52,409 bases of DNA from an uncultured Clostridia bacterium (GTDB lineage Bacteria; Bacillota; Clostridia; Christensenellales; Borkfalkiaceae). The position numbers were made by a program, and so were the translations under genes. This document shows positions 1 to 8,913 of this stretch, one piece after another. Within the stretch, counting starts at the first letter, position 1; every line of letters starts with the position of its first letter. A model generated the notes under the pieces. That model did no database searches. It was not told the DNA's origin and saw only the letters and a program-made list of their open reading frames with translations. Location of the stretch: positions 1 through 52,409 of the forward strand of contig CALVMH010000013.1 in the NCBI GenBank assembly GCA_944343275.1, written 5' to 3'.

Positions 1-24
1 GAGCGCAAGAAAGAAGGGGCGGGC

Positions 25-660
25 ATGACCATTGCGGGCGCCTTCAACCTTGCGGGATTTTTGTGTTTCTTCGTCGCTGTACTCGTCGCGCTCTGCACGG
101 TGGATTTTGGCACCGCGGAGACGGAAATGATGGTCCTGTCATCGAGCTTCAATGGGTGGATCGCGGGCGGATTGTCGTTCGGGGAGGCGTTCCGGCAGGG
201 GACGGAAATGATAAACCATGCAATCGGCAGGGCTTCGGTGTTCGGTGCCTTGCTCGGAGCGGGCATCGTTGCATTCATCGGCTTCGGGCTGAGCGTGGCG
301 GGCGCCGTGCTCAACCGCAAAAAGAAGACGCGTTCGCTGCGCAAGACGGGCGGCTGGGGAATGGCACTCAACGGTGTCGTCATGACCTTCAATCTCCTGT
401 TTGTGTTTTATCTTCCGAACTGCGTTAAAAATGGCGGGAATGACTTGATGTCGATTCTGATTGCTTATGCGGTTGTTTCTTTATTCGGCGCCGCCGCGCT
501 CTCCGGATTGGTCGCGGCGTCCGTCGGGGTGCACGCGCGCAGAGGCAAAGGCAAAATAGGCGGCTGCATCGCGGCGATCGTGATCTGTTCGCTGACCTTG
601 GCGATCGTGATCGGCGGCATCGTTGTCTCGTATGTTTCGGGGGGTCCCGCTTATTATTGA
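25..660 (+). CDS. Multi-pass membrane protein, possibly 5'-incomplete
   Basis: Protein of 211 residues with about five hydrophobic segments (near residues 5-25, 70-95, 112-130, 143-168 and 180-204) separated by short basic loops (RKKKTRSLRK and HARRGKGK). It is an integral membrane protein, but I recognise no family and assign no function. The ATG at 25 is preceded by a purine-rich AAGGGG stretch that could be a ribosome binding site. However, the eight codons from base 1 to the ATG are open in the same frame, so the true start may lie upstream of the window. A strong hairpin terminator follows 12 bases after the stop, so this is the last gene of its transcript. Confidence 0.6.
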   Translation: MTIAGAFNLAGFLCFFVAVLVALCTVDFGTAETEMMVLSSSFNGWIAGGLSFGEAFRQGTEMINHAIGRASVFGALLGAGIVAFIGFGLSVAGAVLNRKKKTRSLRKTGGWGMALNGVVMTFNLLFVFYLPNCVKNGGNDLMSILIAYAVVSLFGAAALSGLVAASVGVHARRGKGKIGGCIAAIVICSLTLAIVIGGIVVSYVSGGPAYY

Positions 661-672
661 TGCAGAGCATGC

Positions 673-704
673 AAAAAGCCTTCCCGCGCGGGAAGGCTTT
701 TTTT
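673..704. terminator. Bidirectional rho-independent terminator
   Basis: A near-perfect GC-rich stem (AAAAAGCCTTCCCG / CGGGAAGGCTTTTT) has an A-run on the left and a T-run on the right. It can end transcription of the membrane protein gene from the left and of fba from the right. Confidence 0.85.
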
Positions 705-710
705 ACAATC

Positions 711-743
711 AATGCGGCGGCGGGAAAAACCGCCGCCGCATTT
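711..743 (-). terminator. GC-rich hairpin 3' of fba
   Basis: Inverted repeat ATGCGGCGGCGG / CCGCCGCCGCAT with an A5 loop, between the fba stop and the bidirectional terminator. There is no T-run directly after it on the minus strand. It may act with the next hairpin or protect the 3' end of the fba mRNA. Confidence 0.5.
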
Positions 744-767
744 GCAAAATTCACAAAGAACGAGCCG

Positions 768-1703
768 TTATGCCTTGTTTTCGCAGCCCAGCACGTCGAC
801 GATCTTGTGCTTGACCATCTCTTTCATGTTTGCGCGGGCGTCGCCGAGGTATTGGCGGGGATCGAAGTGGTCGGGGTGCTCGCTGAAATGCTTCCGGACG
901 GCAGCCGTGAACGCGACGCGCAGGTCGGAGTCGATGTTGATCTTGCAGACGGCGAGCTTCGCCGCTTTGCGCAGTTCCGATTCGGGAATGCCGATGGCGT
1001 TGGGCATGGAACCGCCGTACTGATTGACGACGGCGACCTGCTCCTGCGGCACGCTGGATGCGCCGTGCAGCACGATGGGGAAGCCGGGCAGGCGCCTGCC
1101 GATCTCTTCCAGAATGTCGATGCGCAGTTTGGGGTCCTGACCGGGCTTGAATTTATAGGCGCCGTGGCTGGTGCCGATGGCGATGGCAAGGGAATCGCAC
1201 CCCGTTCTTTGAGTGAACTCCTCCACTTCGTCGGGAGAGGTGAACATGGCATCGTGCGCTTCCACCTTCACGTCGTCCTCGACGCCCGCGAGTTTTCCGA
1301 GCTCCGCTTCGACGACCACGCCCTTGGAGTGTGCGTATTCGACGACCTTCTTGGTGAGGGCGATGTTTTCCTCCCACGGTTTGGAGGAAGCGTCGATCAT
1401 GACGGACGTAAATCCGCCGTCGATGGACGCCTTGCAGATTTCAAAATCCGCACCGTGATCAAGGTGCATGGCGATGGGGATGTCCGTCGTCTCCACCGCT
1501 GCTTCGACGAGGTGGCGAAGATAGACGGGGTTGGCGTACTTTCTCGCGCCCGCGGAGACTTGCAGGATGACGGGGGAACGGCATTCGTTTGCCGCTTCCA
1601 CGATCGCCTGGATCATCTCCATATTGTTGACGTTGAATGCGCCGACCGCATAGCCGCCCGCATACGCCTTCTTGAACATTTCAGTCGTAGTGACCAAAGG
1701 CAT
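768..1703 (-). CDS. fba: Class II fructose-1,6-bisphosphate aldolase
   Basis: Zinc-dependent aldolase of glycolysis and gluconeogenesis, cleaving fructose-1,6-bisphosphate to dihydroxyacetone phosphate and glyceraldehyde-3-phosphate in the cytosol. The 311-residue length is normal for the bacterial class II (FbaA/GatY-like) family. Expected metal and catalytic residues are visible: HLDHG at 80-84 (catalytic Asp82, zinc ligand His83), Glu134 in VEAELG, His180 in GTSHG and His213 in VLHG. The ATG at 1703 has a good GGAGG site upstream. It is divergent from gap, so two consecutive glycolytic enzymes share one intergenic region but have separate promoters. Confidence 0.96.
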   Translation of the reverse strand: MPLVTTTEMFKKAYAGGYAVGAFNVNNMEMIQAIVEAANECRSPVILQVSAGARKYANPVYLRHLVEAAVETTDIPIAMHLDHGADFEICKASIDGGFTSVMIDASSKPWEENIALTKKVVEYAHSKGVVVEAELGKLAGVEDDVKVEAHDAMFTSPDEVEEFTQRTGCDSLAIAIGTSHGAYKFKPGQDPKLRIDILEEIGRRLPGFPIVLHGASSVPQEQVAVVNQYGGSMPNAIGIPESELRKAAKLAVCKINIDSDLRVAFTAAVRKHFSEHPDHFDPRQYLGDARANMKEMVKHKIVDVLGCENKA

Positions 1704-1729
1704 GAAGTTGTCCTCCGAGTTTTTCTTAT

Positions 1730-1758
1730 ATTATAATTCTTTTCGCCGCAAATTGCAA
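1730..1758 (-). promoter_or_regulatory. Sigma-A-type promoter of fba
   Basis: On the minus strand, TTGCAA (1753-1758), a 17-base spacer and a perfect TATAAT (1730-1735) lie about 27 bases from the fba start. Confidence 0.75.
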
Positions 1759-1816
1759 CAGTTTCGCCCGAATTTCGGAAGGGAAATTCAAACACGGGAA
1801 ATTTCCGAGAAAATCG

Positions 1817-1845
1817 TTGACAGGCGGGCAAAAGTGTAGTACAAT
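1817..1845 (+). promoter_or_regulatory. Strong sigma-A-type promoter of gap
   Basis: Consensus TTGACA (1817-1822), a 17-base spacer and TACAAT (1840-1845) precede the gap ATG at 1905, giving a 5' leader of roughly 50 bases. No clear operator is seen. Confidence 0.88.
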
Positions 1846-1904
1846 ATATTTTGGACAAGGACGCCGCAGATGGCGTCAAAAATTGTGTTCGGAGGAATTT
1901 CAAC

Positions 1905-2927
1905 ATGGCAAACGTAAAGGTTGCGATCAACGGATTCGGCCGTATCGGCCGTCTCGCGTTCCGTCAGATGTTCGGTGCGAAGGGTTATGAGATCGTTGCG
2001 ATCAACGACCTCACCAGCCCCAAGATGCTTGCACATCTCCTGAAGTACGATTCCGCGCAGGGCAAGTACGCTCTTGCGGACACCGTCAGCGCAGACGACG
2101 AGGCAGGCACCATCACCGTCGACGGCAAGACCATCCGCATCTATAAGGAGAAGGACGCCGTCAACCTTCCCTGGAAGGAGCTTGACGTGGACGTCGTGCT
2201 CGAATGCACGGGCTTCTATACGTCCAAGGCGAAGTCGCAGGCGCACATCGACGCAGGCGCAAAGAAGGTCATCATCTCCGCTCCTGCCGGAAACGACCTG
2301 CCCACCATCGTGTACAGCGTCAACGAGAAGACGCTGAAAAAGACGGACACCATCATCTCCGCCGCTTCCTGCACGACCAACTGCCTCGCACCCATGGCGG
2401 ACACCCTCAACAAGTTCGCTAAGATCAAGAAGGGCTACATGACGACCATCCACGCCTACACGGGCGATCAGATGGTGCTTGACGGACCTCACCGCAAGGG
2501 CGACCTGCGCCGCGCACGCGCCGCTGCCGTGAACGTCGTTCCCAACTCCACGGGCGCTGCCAAGGCGATCGGGCTCGTCATTCCCGAACTCAACGGCGTT
2601 CTGGACGGCTGCGCACAGCGCGTTCCCGTTCCCACGGGTTCCCTCACCCAGCTCATCGCCATCTGCGAGGGCGAAGTGAAGGCGGAAGACGTCAACAAGG
2701 CGATGAAGGACGCTGCGTCCGCTTCCTTCGGTTATACCGAAGAGGAGATCGTCTCCTCCGACATCATCGGCATCACCTATGGTTCGCTGTTCGATGCAAC
2801 GCAGACCAAGTGCATGCCCATCGGCGACGGCACGACGCTCGTCAAGGTCGTCTCCTGGTACGATAACGAGAATTCGTACACCAGCCAGATGGTCCGCACG
2901 ATCAAGTACTTCGCGGAACTCAAATAA
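1905..2927 (+). CDS. gap: NAD-dependent glyceraldehyde-3-phosphate dehydrogenase, type I
   Basis: Glycolytic enzyme oxidising glyceraldehyde-3-phosphate to 1,3-bisphosphoglycerate with NAD. The 340-residue protein has the dinucleotide-binding NGFGRIG at 9-15, Asp35 in the NAD-specifying position (AINDL), the active-site SCTTNC with nucleophile Cys156, and His183. An open frame continues 18 codons upstream, but the ATG at 1905 is chosen because a GGAGG site sits at 1891-1895 and the family starts at this point. It is monocistronic: its own promoter lies upstream and a hairpin terminator follows the stop. A GapN identity is unlikely because motif and length match the phosphorylating family. Confidence 0.97.
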   Translation: MANVKVAINGFGRIGRLAFRQMFGAKGYEIVAINDLTSPKMLAHLLKYDSAQGKYALADTVSADDEAGTITVDGKTIRIYKEKDAVNLPWKELDVDVVLECTGFYTSKAKSQAHIDAGAKKVIISAPAGNDLPTIVYSVNEKTLKKTDTIISAASCTTNCLAPMADTLNKFAKIKKGYMTTIHAYTGDQMVLDGPHRKGDLRRARAAAVNVVPNSTGAAKAIGLVIPELNGVLDGCAQRVPVPTGSLTQLIAICEGEVKAEDVNKAMKDAASASFGYTEEEIVSSDIIGITYGSLFDATQTKCMPIGDGTTLVKVVSWYDNENSYTSQMVRTIKYFAELK

Positions 2928-2938
2928 CGAATTTTCCG

Positions 2939-2967
2939 AAAAAGCCCCTCGTTTGAGGGGCTTTTTT
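2939..2967 (+). terminator. Rho-independent terminator of gap
   Basis: Seven-bp stem GCCCCTC / GAGGGGC flanked by A5 and T6, eleven bases after the gap stop. Confidence 0.92.
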
Positions 2968-3031
2968 CATGCCCCTCACAACCTTTGCGGGGGCGGTGTG
3001 TCACAATCGCGGCGGCGGAAGGGGAAAATCC

Positions 3032-3060
3032 ACAAGGCTCCCTCAGCGAGGGAGCCTTGT
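3032..3060. repeat. Palindromic element between gap and gyrA
   Basis: Perfect 13-bp inverted repeat (ACAAGGCTCCCTC / GAGGGAGCCTTGT) with a 3-base loop, just 3' of gyrA. It lacks a T-run on the minus strand, so it resembles a REP-type element as much as a gyrA terminator. Confidence 0.6.
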
Positions 3061-3094
3061 GGCATGGTCAAAAACGATGGGGGCATGTCTGCGG

Positions 3095-5719
3095 TCAGTC
3101 GTCGTTCTGCGCGTCGGGGGCGGGCATGTCCGCGGCGCCGCCTTCGGACACGGTGGCATCTTCTTCCGGTTCCGCGCCCTCCGCAAGGTCTTCCGGCGTA
3201 AGGTCTGCCGCCGTTTCTTCGGGGGCTTCCACCTCGGCGTCCTCGTCCTTTTCGGTGACGGCGACGGTCGCCACGGCACCGTCCCGGACGTTCATCAGGC
3301 GCACGCCGCGCGTGTTCCTGCCGATGTGCGAGATGCTGTCCGCATGCATGCGGATGACGATGCCCGCCGAGGTGACGAGCATGACGTCGTTCTCATCGGT
3401 GACGAGTTTCATGTTGACGAGCGCGCCCGTCTTTTCGTTGAACACGCCCGCCTTGATCCCCTTGCCGCCGCGCGATTGCAGGCGGTAGTCGGCGGGGTCG
3501 GTGCGCTTGCCGTAGCCGTTTTCGGAGACGGTGAGAATGTCGCTTCCCTCCCGCAGGACGAGCATGTCGACGACGGCGTCGCCCGCGGAGAGCGTCATGG
3601 CGCGCACGCCCATCGTGTCCCTGCCCATGGGGCGCACGTTCTCTTCGGAGAAGCGGATGCATTTGCCCGCGCGGGACGCGACGACGATCTCGTCCTGCCC
3701 TGCGGCGAACTGCACGGAGATGAGCTCGTCTCCCTCCACGATGCGGATGGCGATCTTGCCGCTGCGCAGGATGTGGGCGAATTCGCTCGTTGCCGTCTTT
3801 TTGATGAGCCCGTTGCGCGTCGCCATCACAAGATAGCCTGCATTCTGTTCGGGAACGGGCAGGATGGCGGCGATCTTTTCGCCCGCGGAGAGCTGCACGA
3901 TGTTGACGATCGCCCGCCCGCGCGCCGTGCGCGCCGCTTCGGGGATGTGATAGCCCTTGATGGAGTACACCTTCCCGAAGTTGGAGAAGAGCAAAATATT
4001 GTCGTGCGTGGAGCAGACGAACATCTGCTCGACAAAGTCGTCCTCCTTGGGGCGGTGCGCCGTGATCCCGACGCCGCCGCGGTTCTGCGCGCGGTATTCG
4101 GCAACGGGCAGCCGTTTGACATAGCCCGAGTGCGTCATGGAGATGACGACGTCCTCCCGGTCGATGAGGTCCTCGTCCTCGATCTCGCCGAAGTCGACTG
4201 AGATCTCCGTCCGACGCTCGGAGGGGTATTTTCCCTTGATGGTCAGGAGGTCCGTCTTGATGATGTCGAGGACGCGCTGCTCGTTCGCAAGGATATCTTT
4301 GAGGTCGGCGATGGTCGCGCGCAGCCCTTCGAGCTCCTCTTTGAGTTTCTCCACTTCGAGGGAAGTGAGGCGCTGCAAGCGCATTTCGAGGATGGCGTTC
4401 GCCTGTTTGTCGCTGAGCTCAAACGCCGCCGTCAGTTTTGCGCAGGCGTCGTTCTTGTCGGACGACTCCTTGATGATGCGGATGACTTCGTCGATGTTGG
4501 CGAGCGCCAGCACAAGCCCTTCGACGATGTGCGCGCGCTCCTCCGTTCTTGCAAGGTCGAACTTCGTCCTGCGCGTGATGACTTCCTTCTGATGGGCGAG
4601 ATAGGCGACGAGGATGTCCTTCAGATTCAGGATCCTGGGCTCGGTGCCGTTCTCCACGAGCGCTAAAAGGATGATGCCGTCCGAGACCTGCAGGTTGGTG
4701 TGTTTGTAGAGGGAATTGAGAACGACCTGCGCGTTGGCGTCCTTCTTGCATTCGATGACGATGCGCATGCCCTCCCTGCCCGATTCCTCGCGGATGTCGG
4801 AGATGCCTTCCAGCCGCTTGTCGCGCACCATGTTGGCGATGGTCTCGATGAGCTGCGCCTTATTGACCTGATAGGGGATCTCGGTGACGATGATGCGGCT
4901 CCGGAGATTCGCGCCCGTGCCGTGCTCTTCGATCTCGCATTTGGAACGGATGACGATGTTGCCCTGCCCCGTGCGGTACGCCTTGCGGATCCCGCTCCTG
5001 CCCATGATGATGCCGCCCGTGGGGAAGTCGGGGGCGGGGATGTAGTCCATGAGTTCGTCCACCGTGATGTCGGGGTTTTCGATGAGGGCGACGGTGCCGT
5101 CGATGACCTCGGCAAGGTTGTGGGGCGGGATGTTGGTCGCCATGCCCACGGCAATGCCGTCCGACCCGTTGACGAGCAGGTTGGGAAAGCGCGCCGTCAG
5201 AACGGCGGGTTCCATCTCGTTCCCGTCGAAGTTGGGGAAGAAATCCACCGTCTCCTTGTCCAGATCGCGCAGCATCTCCGCGGCGAGCTTGCTAAGGCGC
5301 GCTTCGGTATACCGCATGGCGGCGGGCGGGTCTCCGTCCACCGAACCGAAGTTGCCGTGCCCGTCCACGAGGGGGAAGTTGATGGAGAAATCCTGCGCAA
5401 GCCGCACGAGGGCGTCATACACGGAGGAATCGCCGTGCGGGTGGAATTTACCCAGAACGTCGCCGACGATGCGGGCACACTTGCGGTATGCCTTGTCGTT
5501 GTACAGCCCCATCTCATGCATGGAGTAGAGGATGCGGCGGTGAACGGGTTTTAAGCCGTCCCTGACGTCGGGAATGGCGCGCGATTTGTTGACCGCCATC
5601 GCATAGGCGATGAAGGAGCGTTTGAGTTCGTCATCCACCTCGACGTCGAGGATCTTGGTCATTTCGAGTGTCTTTTTGAATTCTTCTGTGAGCTCGGGGC
5701 TCGTCTCTTTTTTAGCCAA
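3095..5719 (-). CDS. gyrA: DNA gyrase subunit A
   Basis: Breakage-reunion subunit of the type IIA topoisomerase that introduces negative supercoils, partner of GyrB encoded upstream on the same strand. The 874 residues include the winged-helix/tower core with catalytic Tyr137 (MRYTEARL) and a six-blade C-terminal wrapping domain. A GyrA box of form QSRGGKG lies near residue 748, which favours gyrase over ParC. The quinolone-determining region reads [10 protein letters not shown], with Ser98 and Asp102 at the E. coli Ser83 and Asp87 positions, so no classical resistance change. The last ~50 residues are a strongly acidic tail. The start is TTG at 5719 behind a GAGAGGAAA site. Confidence 0.95.
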   Translation of the reverse strand: MAKKETSPELTEEFKKTLEMTKILDVEVDDELKRSFIAYAMAVNKSRAIPDVRDGLKPVHRRILYSMHEMGLYNDKAYRKCARIVGDVLGKFHPHGDSSVYDALVRLAQDFSINFPLVDGHGNFGSVDGDPPAAMRYTEARLSKLAAEMLRDLDKETVDFFPNFDGNEMEPAVLTARFPNLLVNGSDGIAVGMATNIPPHNLAEVIDGTVALIENPDITVDELMDYIPAPDFPTGGIIMGRSGIRKAYRTGQGNIVIRSKCEIEEHGTGANLRSRIIVTEIPYQVNKAQLIETIANMVRDKRLEGISDIREESGREGMRIVIECKKDANAQVVLNSLYKHTNLQVSDGIILLALVENGTEPRILNLKDILVAYLAHQKEVITRRTKFDLARTEERAHIVEGLVLALANIDEVIRIIKESSDKNDACAKLTAAFELSDKQANAILEMRLQRLTSLEVEKLKEELEGLRATIADLKDILANEQRVLDIIKTDLLTIKGKYPSERRTEISVDFGEIEDEDLIDREDVVISMTHSGYVKRLPVAEYRAQNRGGVGITAHRPKEDDFVEQMFVCSTHDNILLFSNFGKVYSIKGYHIPEAARTARGRAIVNIVQLSAGEKIAAILPVPEQNAGYLVMATRNGLIKKTATSEFAHILRSGKIAIRIVEGDELISVQFAAGQDEIVVASRAGKCIRFSEENVRPMGRDTMGVRAMTLSAGDAVVDMLVLREGSDILTVSENGYGKRTDPADYRLQSRGGKGIKAGVFNEKTGALVNMKLVTDENDVMLVTSAGIVIRMHADSISHIGRNTRGVRLMNVRDGAVATVAVTEKDEDAEVEAPEETAADLTPEDLAEGAEPEEDATVSEGGAADMPAPDAQNDD

Positions 5720-6449
5720 TCTCGTTTCCTCTCGGAATTATTTTCTTGTATTCATTGCGCCGCCGGGAAAAGTGTCGCCAACGGCGACGGATGAGGGGGG
5801 CACACAGGGCACCGTTTCCCGTTTTTCCCCTCATCAGTCCCTTCGGGACAGCTTCCCCCCAAGGGGAAGCCTTTACAATCCTCAGTCCCTTCGGGACAGC
5901 TTCTCGGCGGCGCAAGGAGCGACGCCGCCAGCGGTCACGGTTTTTGCCCGCAACGGCAAAAACCTCAGTTCGCCACGCGCGCACACCACACCGTGGTGAT
6001 GCGCATAACGCGCGGCTCACCCCCCAAGGGGAAGCCTTTACGAGCCCCCCTTATCCCCCTGCACAGGGTTCCCGCAAAAATGCAACGCATTTTTGTGAGA
6101 CATTCGCAAGGGGGGACATAAGGGCTAAAATTTCGCCGCAAGCAAAACCACGCTTTTGCGCTGCATGGTCGGATTTGACAACCCTCCCGCCTCGCTGCGC
6201 TCGGCACCCTCCCTTACACAGGGAGGGCAAGATAAGAGGGCTATAAATACTCGCGCAAGGAGGGTTCCCCTCCGCCCGCGCCCCACATTTGCGCATACCT
6301 GCGTTTTTGCGGAAAAGGGAGCCGCCGCGCGTTAAAATGTTGCCATAAAGCGGCGGCGGGAAAAACCGAACGCAGAGCCAAAGGCGAACGTTGGGTTTTT
6401 CCTCCCCTCACGGAAATTCTTTTTGTCAGTTCAAAAAGAATTTCGTGAA
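5720..6449. repeat. Non-coding inverted-repeat island between gyrB and gyrA
   Basis: About 730 bases without a credible gene. It holds related short motifs. CAGTCCCTTCGGGACAGCTT occurs at 5835-5854 and again at 5883-5902, each with an internal TCCC/GGGA hairpin. AAGGGGAAGCCTTTAC occurs at 5861-5876 and 6026-6041. Small hairpins lie at 6073-6095 and 6207-6227 (CCCTCCC / GGGAGGG). Open frames here are low-complexity, repeat-derived and rich in Arg, Pro and Ser. It resembles a cluster of REP or miniature inverted-repeat elements inserted into what is normally a tight gyrB-gyrA operon. Confidence 0.7.
6408..6447 (-). terminator. Hairpin directly after the gyrB stop
   Basis: Inverted repeat of about 16 bp with one bulge (arms 6408-6425 and 6432-6447), starting three bases past the gyrB stop. 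Each arm carries a run of five T or A. It probably ends or processes the gyrB transcript, in which case gyrA needs its own promoter. Confidence 0.6.
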
Positions 6450-8363
6450 TCAGATGTCCAGATCTTTTACAAGCGTTGCGTTCTGTTCGATGAATTGGCG
6501 GCGGAGCGCGGGGCTTTCGCCCATCAGGATGGTGAACATTTTGTCCGCCTCCATCGCATCGCGCATGGAGACGCGCACGAGCGTCCGCGTCGCGGGGTTC
6601 ATGGTGGTGTCCCAGAGCTGTTCGGTGCTCATTTCGCCCAGCCCCTTATAGCGCTGATATTCCACTTTGTTGTTGTTTGCCGCGTCGTAGGCGGTCTTTT
6701 CCTCTTCGGAATAGAGGTAGACGTCCTCCTTGCCCTTGACGCTCGCCTTGTAAAGGGGCGGCATGGCGGAATAGACGTGCCCGTGCTCGATGAGCGGGCG
6801 CATATAGCGGAAGAGGAAGGTGAGAAGAAGGATGCGGATGTGCGCGCCGTCCACGTCGGCATCCGTCATGGAGATGATGCGGTCGTAGCGCAGCTTGCTC
6901 TCGTCGAAGTCGTCGAGAATGCCGCAGCCGAACGCGGTGATCATCGCCTTGATCTCGGCGTTTTCCAGCACGCGGTTGAGGCGCACCTTCTCCACGTTCA
7001 GGATCTTGCCGCGCAGCGGCAGGATCGCCTGAAAGCGCCTGTCGCGCCCCTGCTTTGCCGTGCCGCCTGCCGAATCGCCCTCGACGATGTAAATTTCGCA
7101 CAGTTCGGGGCGCTTGTCCGAGCAGTCGGCAAGTTTGCCGGGCAGCGTCGTCGATTCCAGCACGCCCTTCCTGCGCGTCAGTTCGCGGGCGGAACGCGCC
7201 GCGTCGCGCGCCTTCTGCGCCGTGATGCACCGCAGGACCAGCTCGCGCGCCTCGGCGGGGTGTTCCTCGATGTAGGTGCCGAACTTGTCGGCGACGCACT
7301 TGGAGACGAAGGGGCGGATGAAGGAGTTGTTGAGCTTATCCTTGGTCTGCGATTCGAACTGCGCGTTTTCGAGCTTGACGGAGACGACGGCGGTGATGCC
7401 TTCCCGGACGTCCTCGCCCGTGAGCCTGTCGCTCTCCTTTAAGATGTTGAGTTTTTTGCCCGCGTCGTTGATGACTTTGGTGAGCGCGAGCTTCAATCCG
7501 TCAACGTGCGTCCCGCCGTCGATGGTGTTGACGTTGTTGGCGTAGGAGTAGATGACCTCGTTATAGCCCTCATTGTATTGCAGGGCGATCTCGCACACCG
7601 TCGTGCCCTCCTGCGCTTCGAAGTAGAGGGGCTCGGCAAAGAGCGTCTCGTTGCCCTTGTTGAGTTCCTCGACCAGCTCGCGGATGCCGCCTTCATAACA
7701 GAAACTGTCCGTGCGCTCCTTCTCGCCGCGCTTGTCGGTCAGCGTGATCGTCAGCCCCTTGTTGAGGAAGGCGAGTTCTTTGAGGCGCACGCGCAGGATG
7801 TCGTATTTGAAGACGATGGTCTCGAAAATTTCCGCATCGGGGAAGAAGGTGACTTTGGTGCCCGTCTTGGTTGTATCGCCCACGATGGCGAGGGGGCGCT
7901 GCGGAACGCCGCGGTTATAGACCTGCTTGTAGATGTGCCCGTTCTGGGAGACTTCCGCTTCCAGCCATTCGGAGAGGGCGTTGACCGCCTTCACGCCGAC
8001 GCCGTGCAGCCCGGAGGAGACCTTATAGCCGGAGTCGCCGCCGAACTTGCCGCCCGCGTTCACTTTGGTGAACACGACTTCCACCGTGGAGACGCCCTCC
8101 TTGGGGTGGATCTCGGTGGGGATGCCTCTGCCGTTGTCCTCGACGGTGCAGGAGCCGTCCGCGTTGATGGTGACGTCCACGCGGTCGCAATAGCCCGCCA
8201 GCGCTTCGTCGATGGAGTTGTCGACGACCTCGCTGACGAGGTGATGAAGTCCTTTTTCATCCGTCGAACTGATATACATTCCGGGGCGCTTGCGGATGTG
8301 TTCGAGCCCGTCGAGCACCTGGATCTGTTCCGCGCCGTATGCGCTTTCCACTTTTTCGGACAT
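6450..8363 (-). CDS. gyrB: DNA gyrase subunit B
   Basis: ATPase and TOPRIM subunit of DNA gyrase, 637 residues, the short Gram-positive form. The GHKL ATPase domain shows EVVDNSIDEALAG, DNGRGIP and GLHGVGVKAVNALS. The transducer region follows, then the TOPRIM domain with EGDSAGG near residue 426 and the metal-binding DADVDGAHI, then the C-terminal KGLGEM region for GyrA contact. The ATG at 8363 follows a promoter with an extended -10. Gene order gyrB then gyrA is conserved, but a 730-base repeat island separates them. The upstream neighbour is divergent yqfC, so the usual dnaA-recF-gyrB origin context is absent. Confidence 0.96.
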   Translation of the reverse strand: MSEKVESAYGAEQIQVLDGLEHIRKRPGMYISSTDEKGLHHLVSEVVDNSIDEALAGYCDRVDVTINADGSCTVEDNGRGIPTEIHPKEGVSTVEVVFTKVNAGGKFGGDSGYKVSSGLHGVGVKAVNALSEWLEAEVSQNGHIYKQVYNRGVPQRPLAIVGDTTKTGTKVTFFPDAEIFETIVFKYDILRVRLKELAFLNKGLTITLTDKRGEKERTDSFCYEGGIRELVEELNKGNETLFAEPLYFEAQEGTTVCEIALQYNEGYNEVIYSYANNVNTIDGGTHVDGLKLALTKVINDAGKKLNILKESDRLTGEDVREGITAVVSVKLENAQFESQTKDKLNNSFIRPFVSKCVADKFGTYIEEHPAEARELVLRCITAQKARDAARSARELTRRKGVLESTTLPGKLADCSDKRPELCEIYIVEGDSAGGTAKQGRDRRFQAILPLRGKILNVEKVRLNRVLENAEIKAMITAFGCGILDDFDESKLRYDRIISMTDADVDGAHIRILLLTFLFRYMRPLIEHGHVYSAMPPLYKASVKGKEDVYLYSEEEKTAYDAANNNKVEYQRYKGLGEMSTEQLWDTTMNPATRTLVRVSMRDAMEADKMFTILMGESPALRRQFIEQNATLVKDLDI

Positions 8364-8392
8364 AAAAACCTCGTATGAAAAAATTGTCTGCG

Positions 8393-8414
8393 GTCACGGA
8401 ACATGCGCCGTGAC
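8393..8414 (-). promoter_or_regulatory. Inverted repeat in the gyrB leader
   Basis: GTCACGG (8393-8399) and CCGTGAC (8408-8414) form a 7-bp dyad around an 8-base centre, starting a few bases after the expected gyrB transcription start. It could be an operator or an mRNA hairpin. No family of regulator is assigned. Confidence 0.4.
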
Positions 8415-8420
8415 TATACT

Positions 8421-8429
8421 ATTATAACA
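8421..8429 (-). promoter_or_regulatory. Extended -10 promoter of gyrB
   Basis: The minus strand reads TGTTATAAT, an extended -10 element, while the -35 position (around 8444-8449) is poor. The implied leader is about 50 bases. Confidence 0.6.
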
Positions 8430-8638
8430 CGCGCGCGCGAAAAAGTACAGCGATTCGGCGGCGGATCGCGTGAAATTTTTTCCGCGGGACGCCAAAATTG
8501 CCGCGTAATTTGCCCTGTAAGCCGCGGGGCGGCGTGTTTCGTGGGTCGCCTTGGGGCGCCTTCCCCGCGCCCTTACGGGGCAAAACGGCGCCTTGTCTGT
8601 GCGGGCGGCGGGGCGGGTGGTAAAACGGGTGCGCGCGG

Positions 8639-8646
8639 CATACAAT
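8639..8646 (+). promoter_or_regulatory. -10-like element directly before yqfC
   Basis: CATACAAT matches the sporulation sigma-E -10 consensus (CATACA[A/C]T), and its TACAAT also fits sigma-A. It ends exactly six bases before the yqfC ATG, so a transcript from it would be leaderless. The -35 region is weak. The 250 bases between here and the gyrB promoter are GC-rich and show no separate gene. Confidence 0.4.
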
Positions 8647-8652
8647 ATTCGT

Positions 8653-8913
8653 ATGGAATTTCTGCGCGAAGTCGGGCGGGTGCTGGGGGCGGAGGCGTTC
8701 CGCATCCACTATACCGTCGTGGACGGGCGGGGCGGCTATTTTCAGAATGTCGTCCGTCTTGTGTCCTTTTCGGAGGAGGCGATCGTCCTCAAAGGCAGAA
8801 AGGGCAGGGTGCGCGTGGAGGGAACGGGGCTCTCGCTCGGAAAGTACGAGGCGGGCGATCTTGTCGTGCGCGGGCGCATCCGCGGCGTCTTCTGCGAAGG
8901 GGAAGGGGAATGA
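8653..8913 (+). CDS. yqfC: Sporulation protein YqfC (YabP/YqfC family)
   Basis: Small β-rich protein of 86 residues of the YabP/YqfC family, made in the mother cell under sigma-E in Bacillus; its molecular role is not known. The pattern of alternating hydrophobic strands (VVRLVSFSEEAIVLKGRKG and LVVRGRIRGV) and its position directly before yqfD support the call. An open frame extends further upstream, but the ATG at 8653 gives the usual family length. No Shine-Dalgarno site is visible and a CATACAAT element lies six bases before the start, so it may be translated from a leaderless mRNA. The stop overlaps the yqfD start by four bases (ATGA). Confidence 0.82.
   Translation: MEFLREVGRVLGAEAFRIHYTVVDGRGGYFQNVVRLVSFSEEAIVLKGRKGRVRVEGTGLSLGKYEAGDLVVRGRIRGVFCEGEGE

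Noticed and set aside
3095-5719. ParC (topoisomerase IV) instead of GyrA
   Set aside because: A GyrA-box-like QSRGGKG is present in the wrapping domain and the gene follows gyrB on the same strand.
5746-6246. A 166-codon plus-strand frame between gyrB and gyrA
   Set aside because: Translation of repeat units (recurring SPFGTAS and PQGEAF); no ribosome binding site and low-complexity composition.
8403-8909. A 169-codon upstream extension of the yqfD frame
   Set aside because: Overlaps yqfC in another frame and the gyrB promoter; yqfD begins normally at the ATGA overlap.
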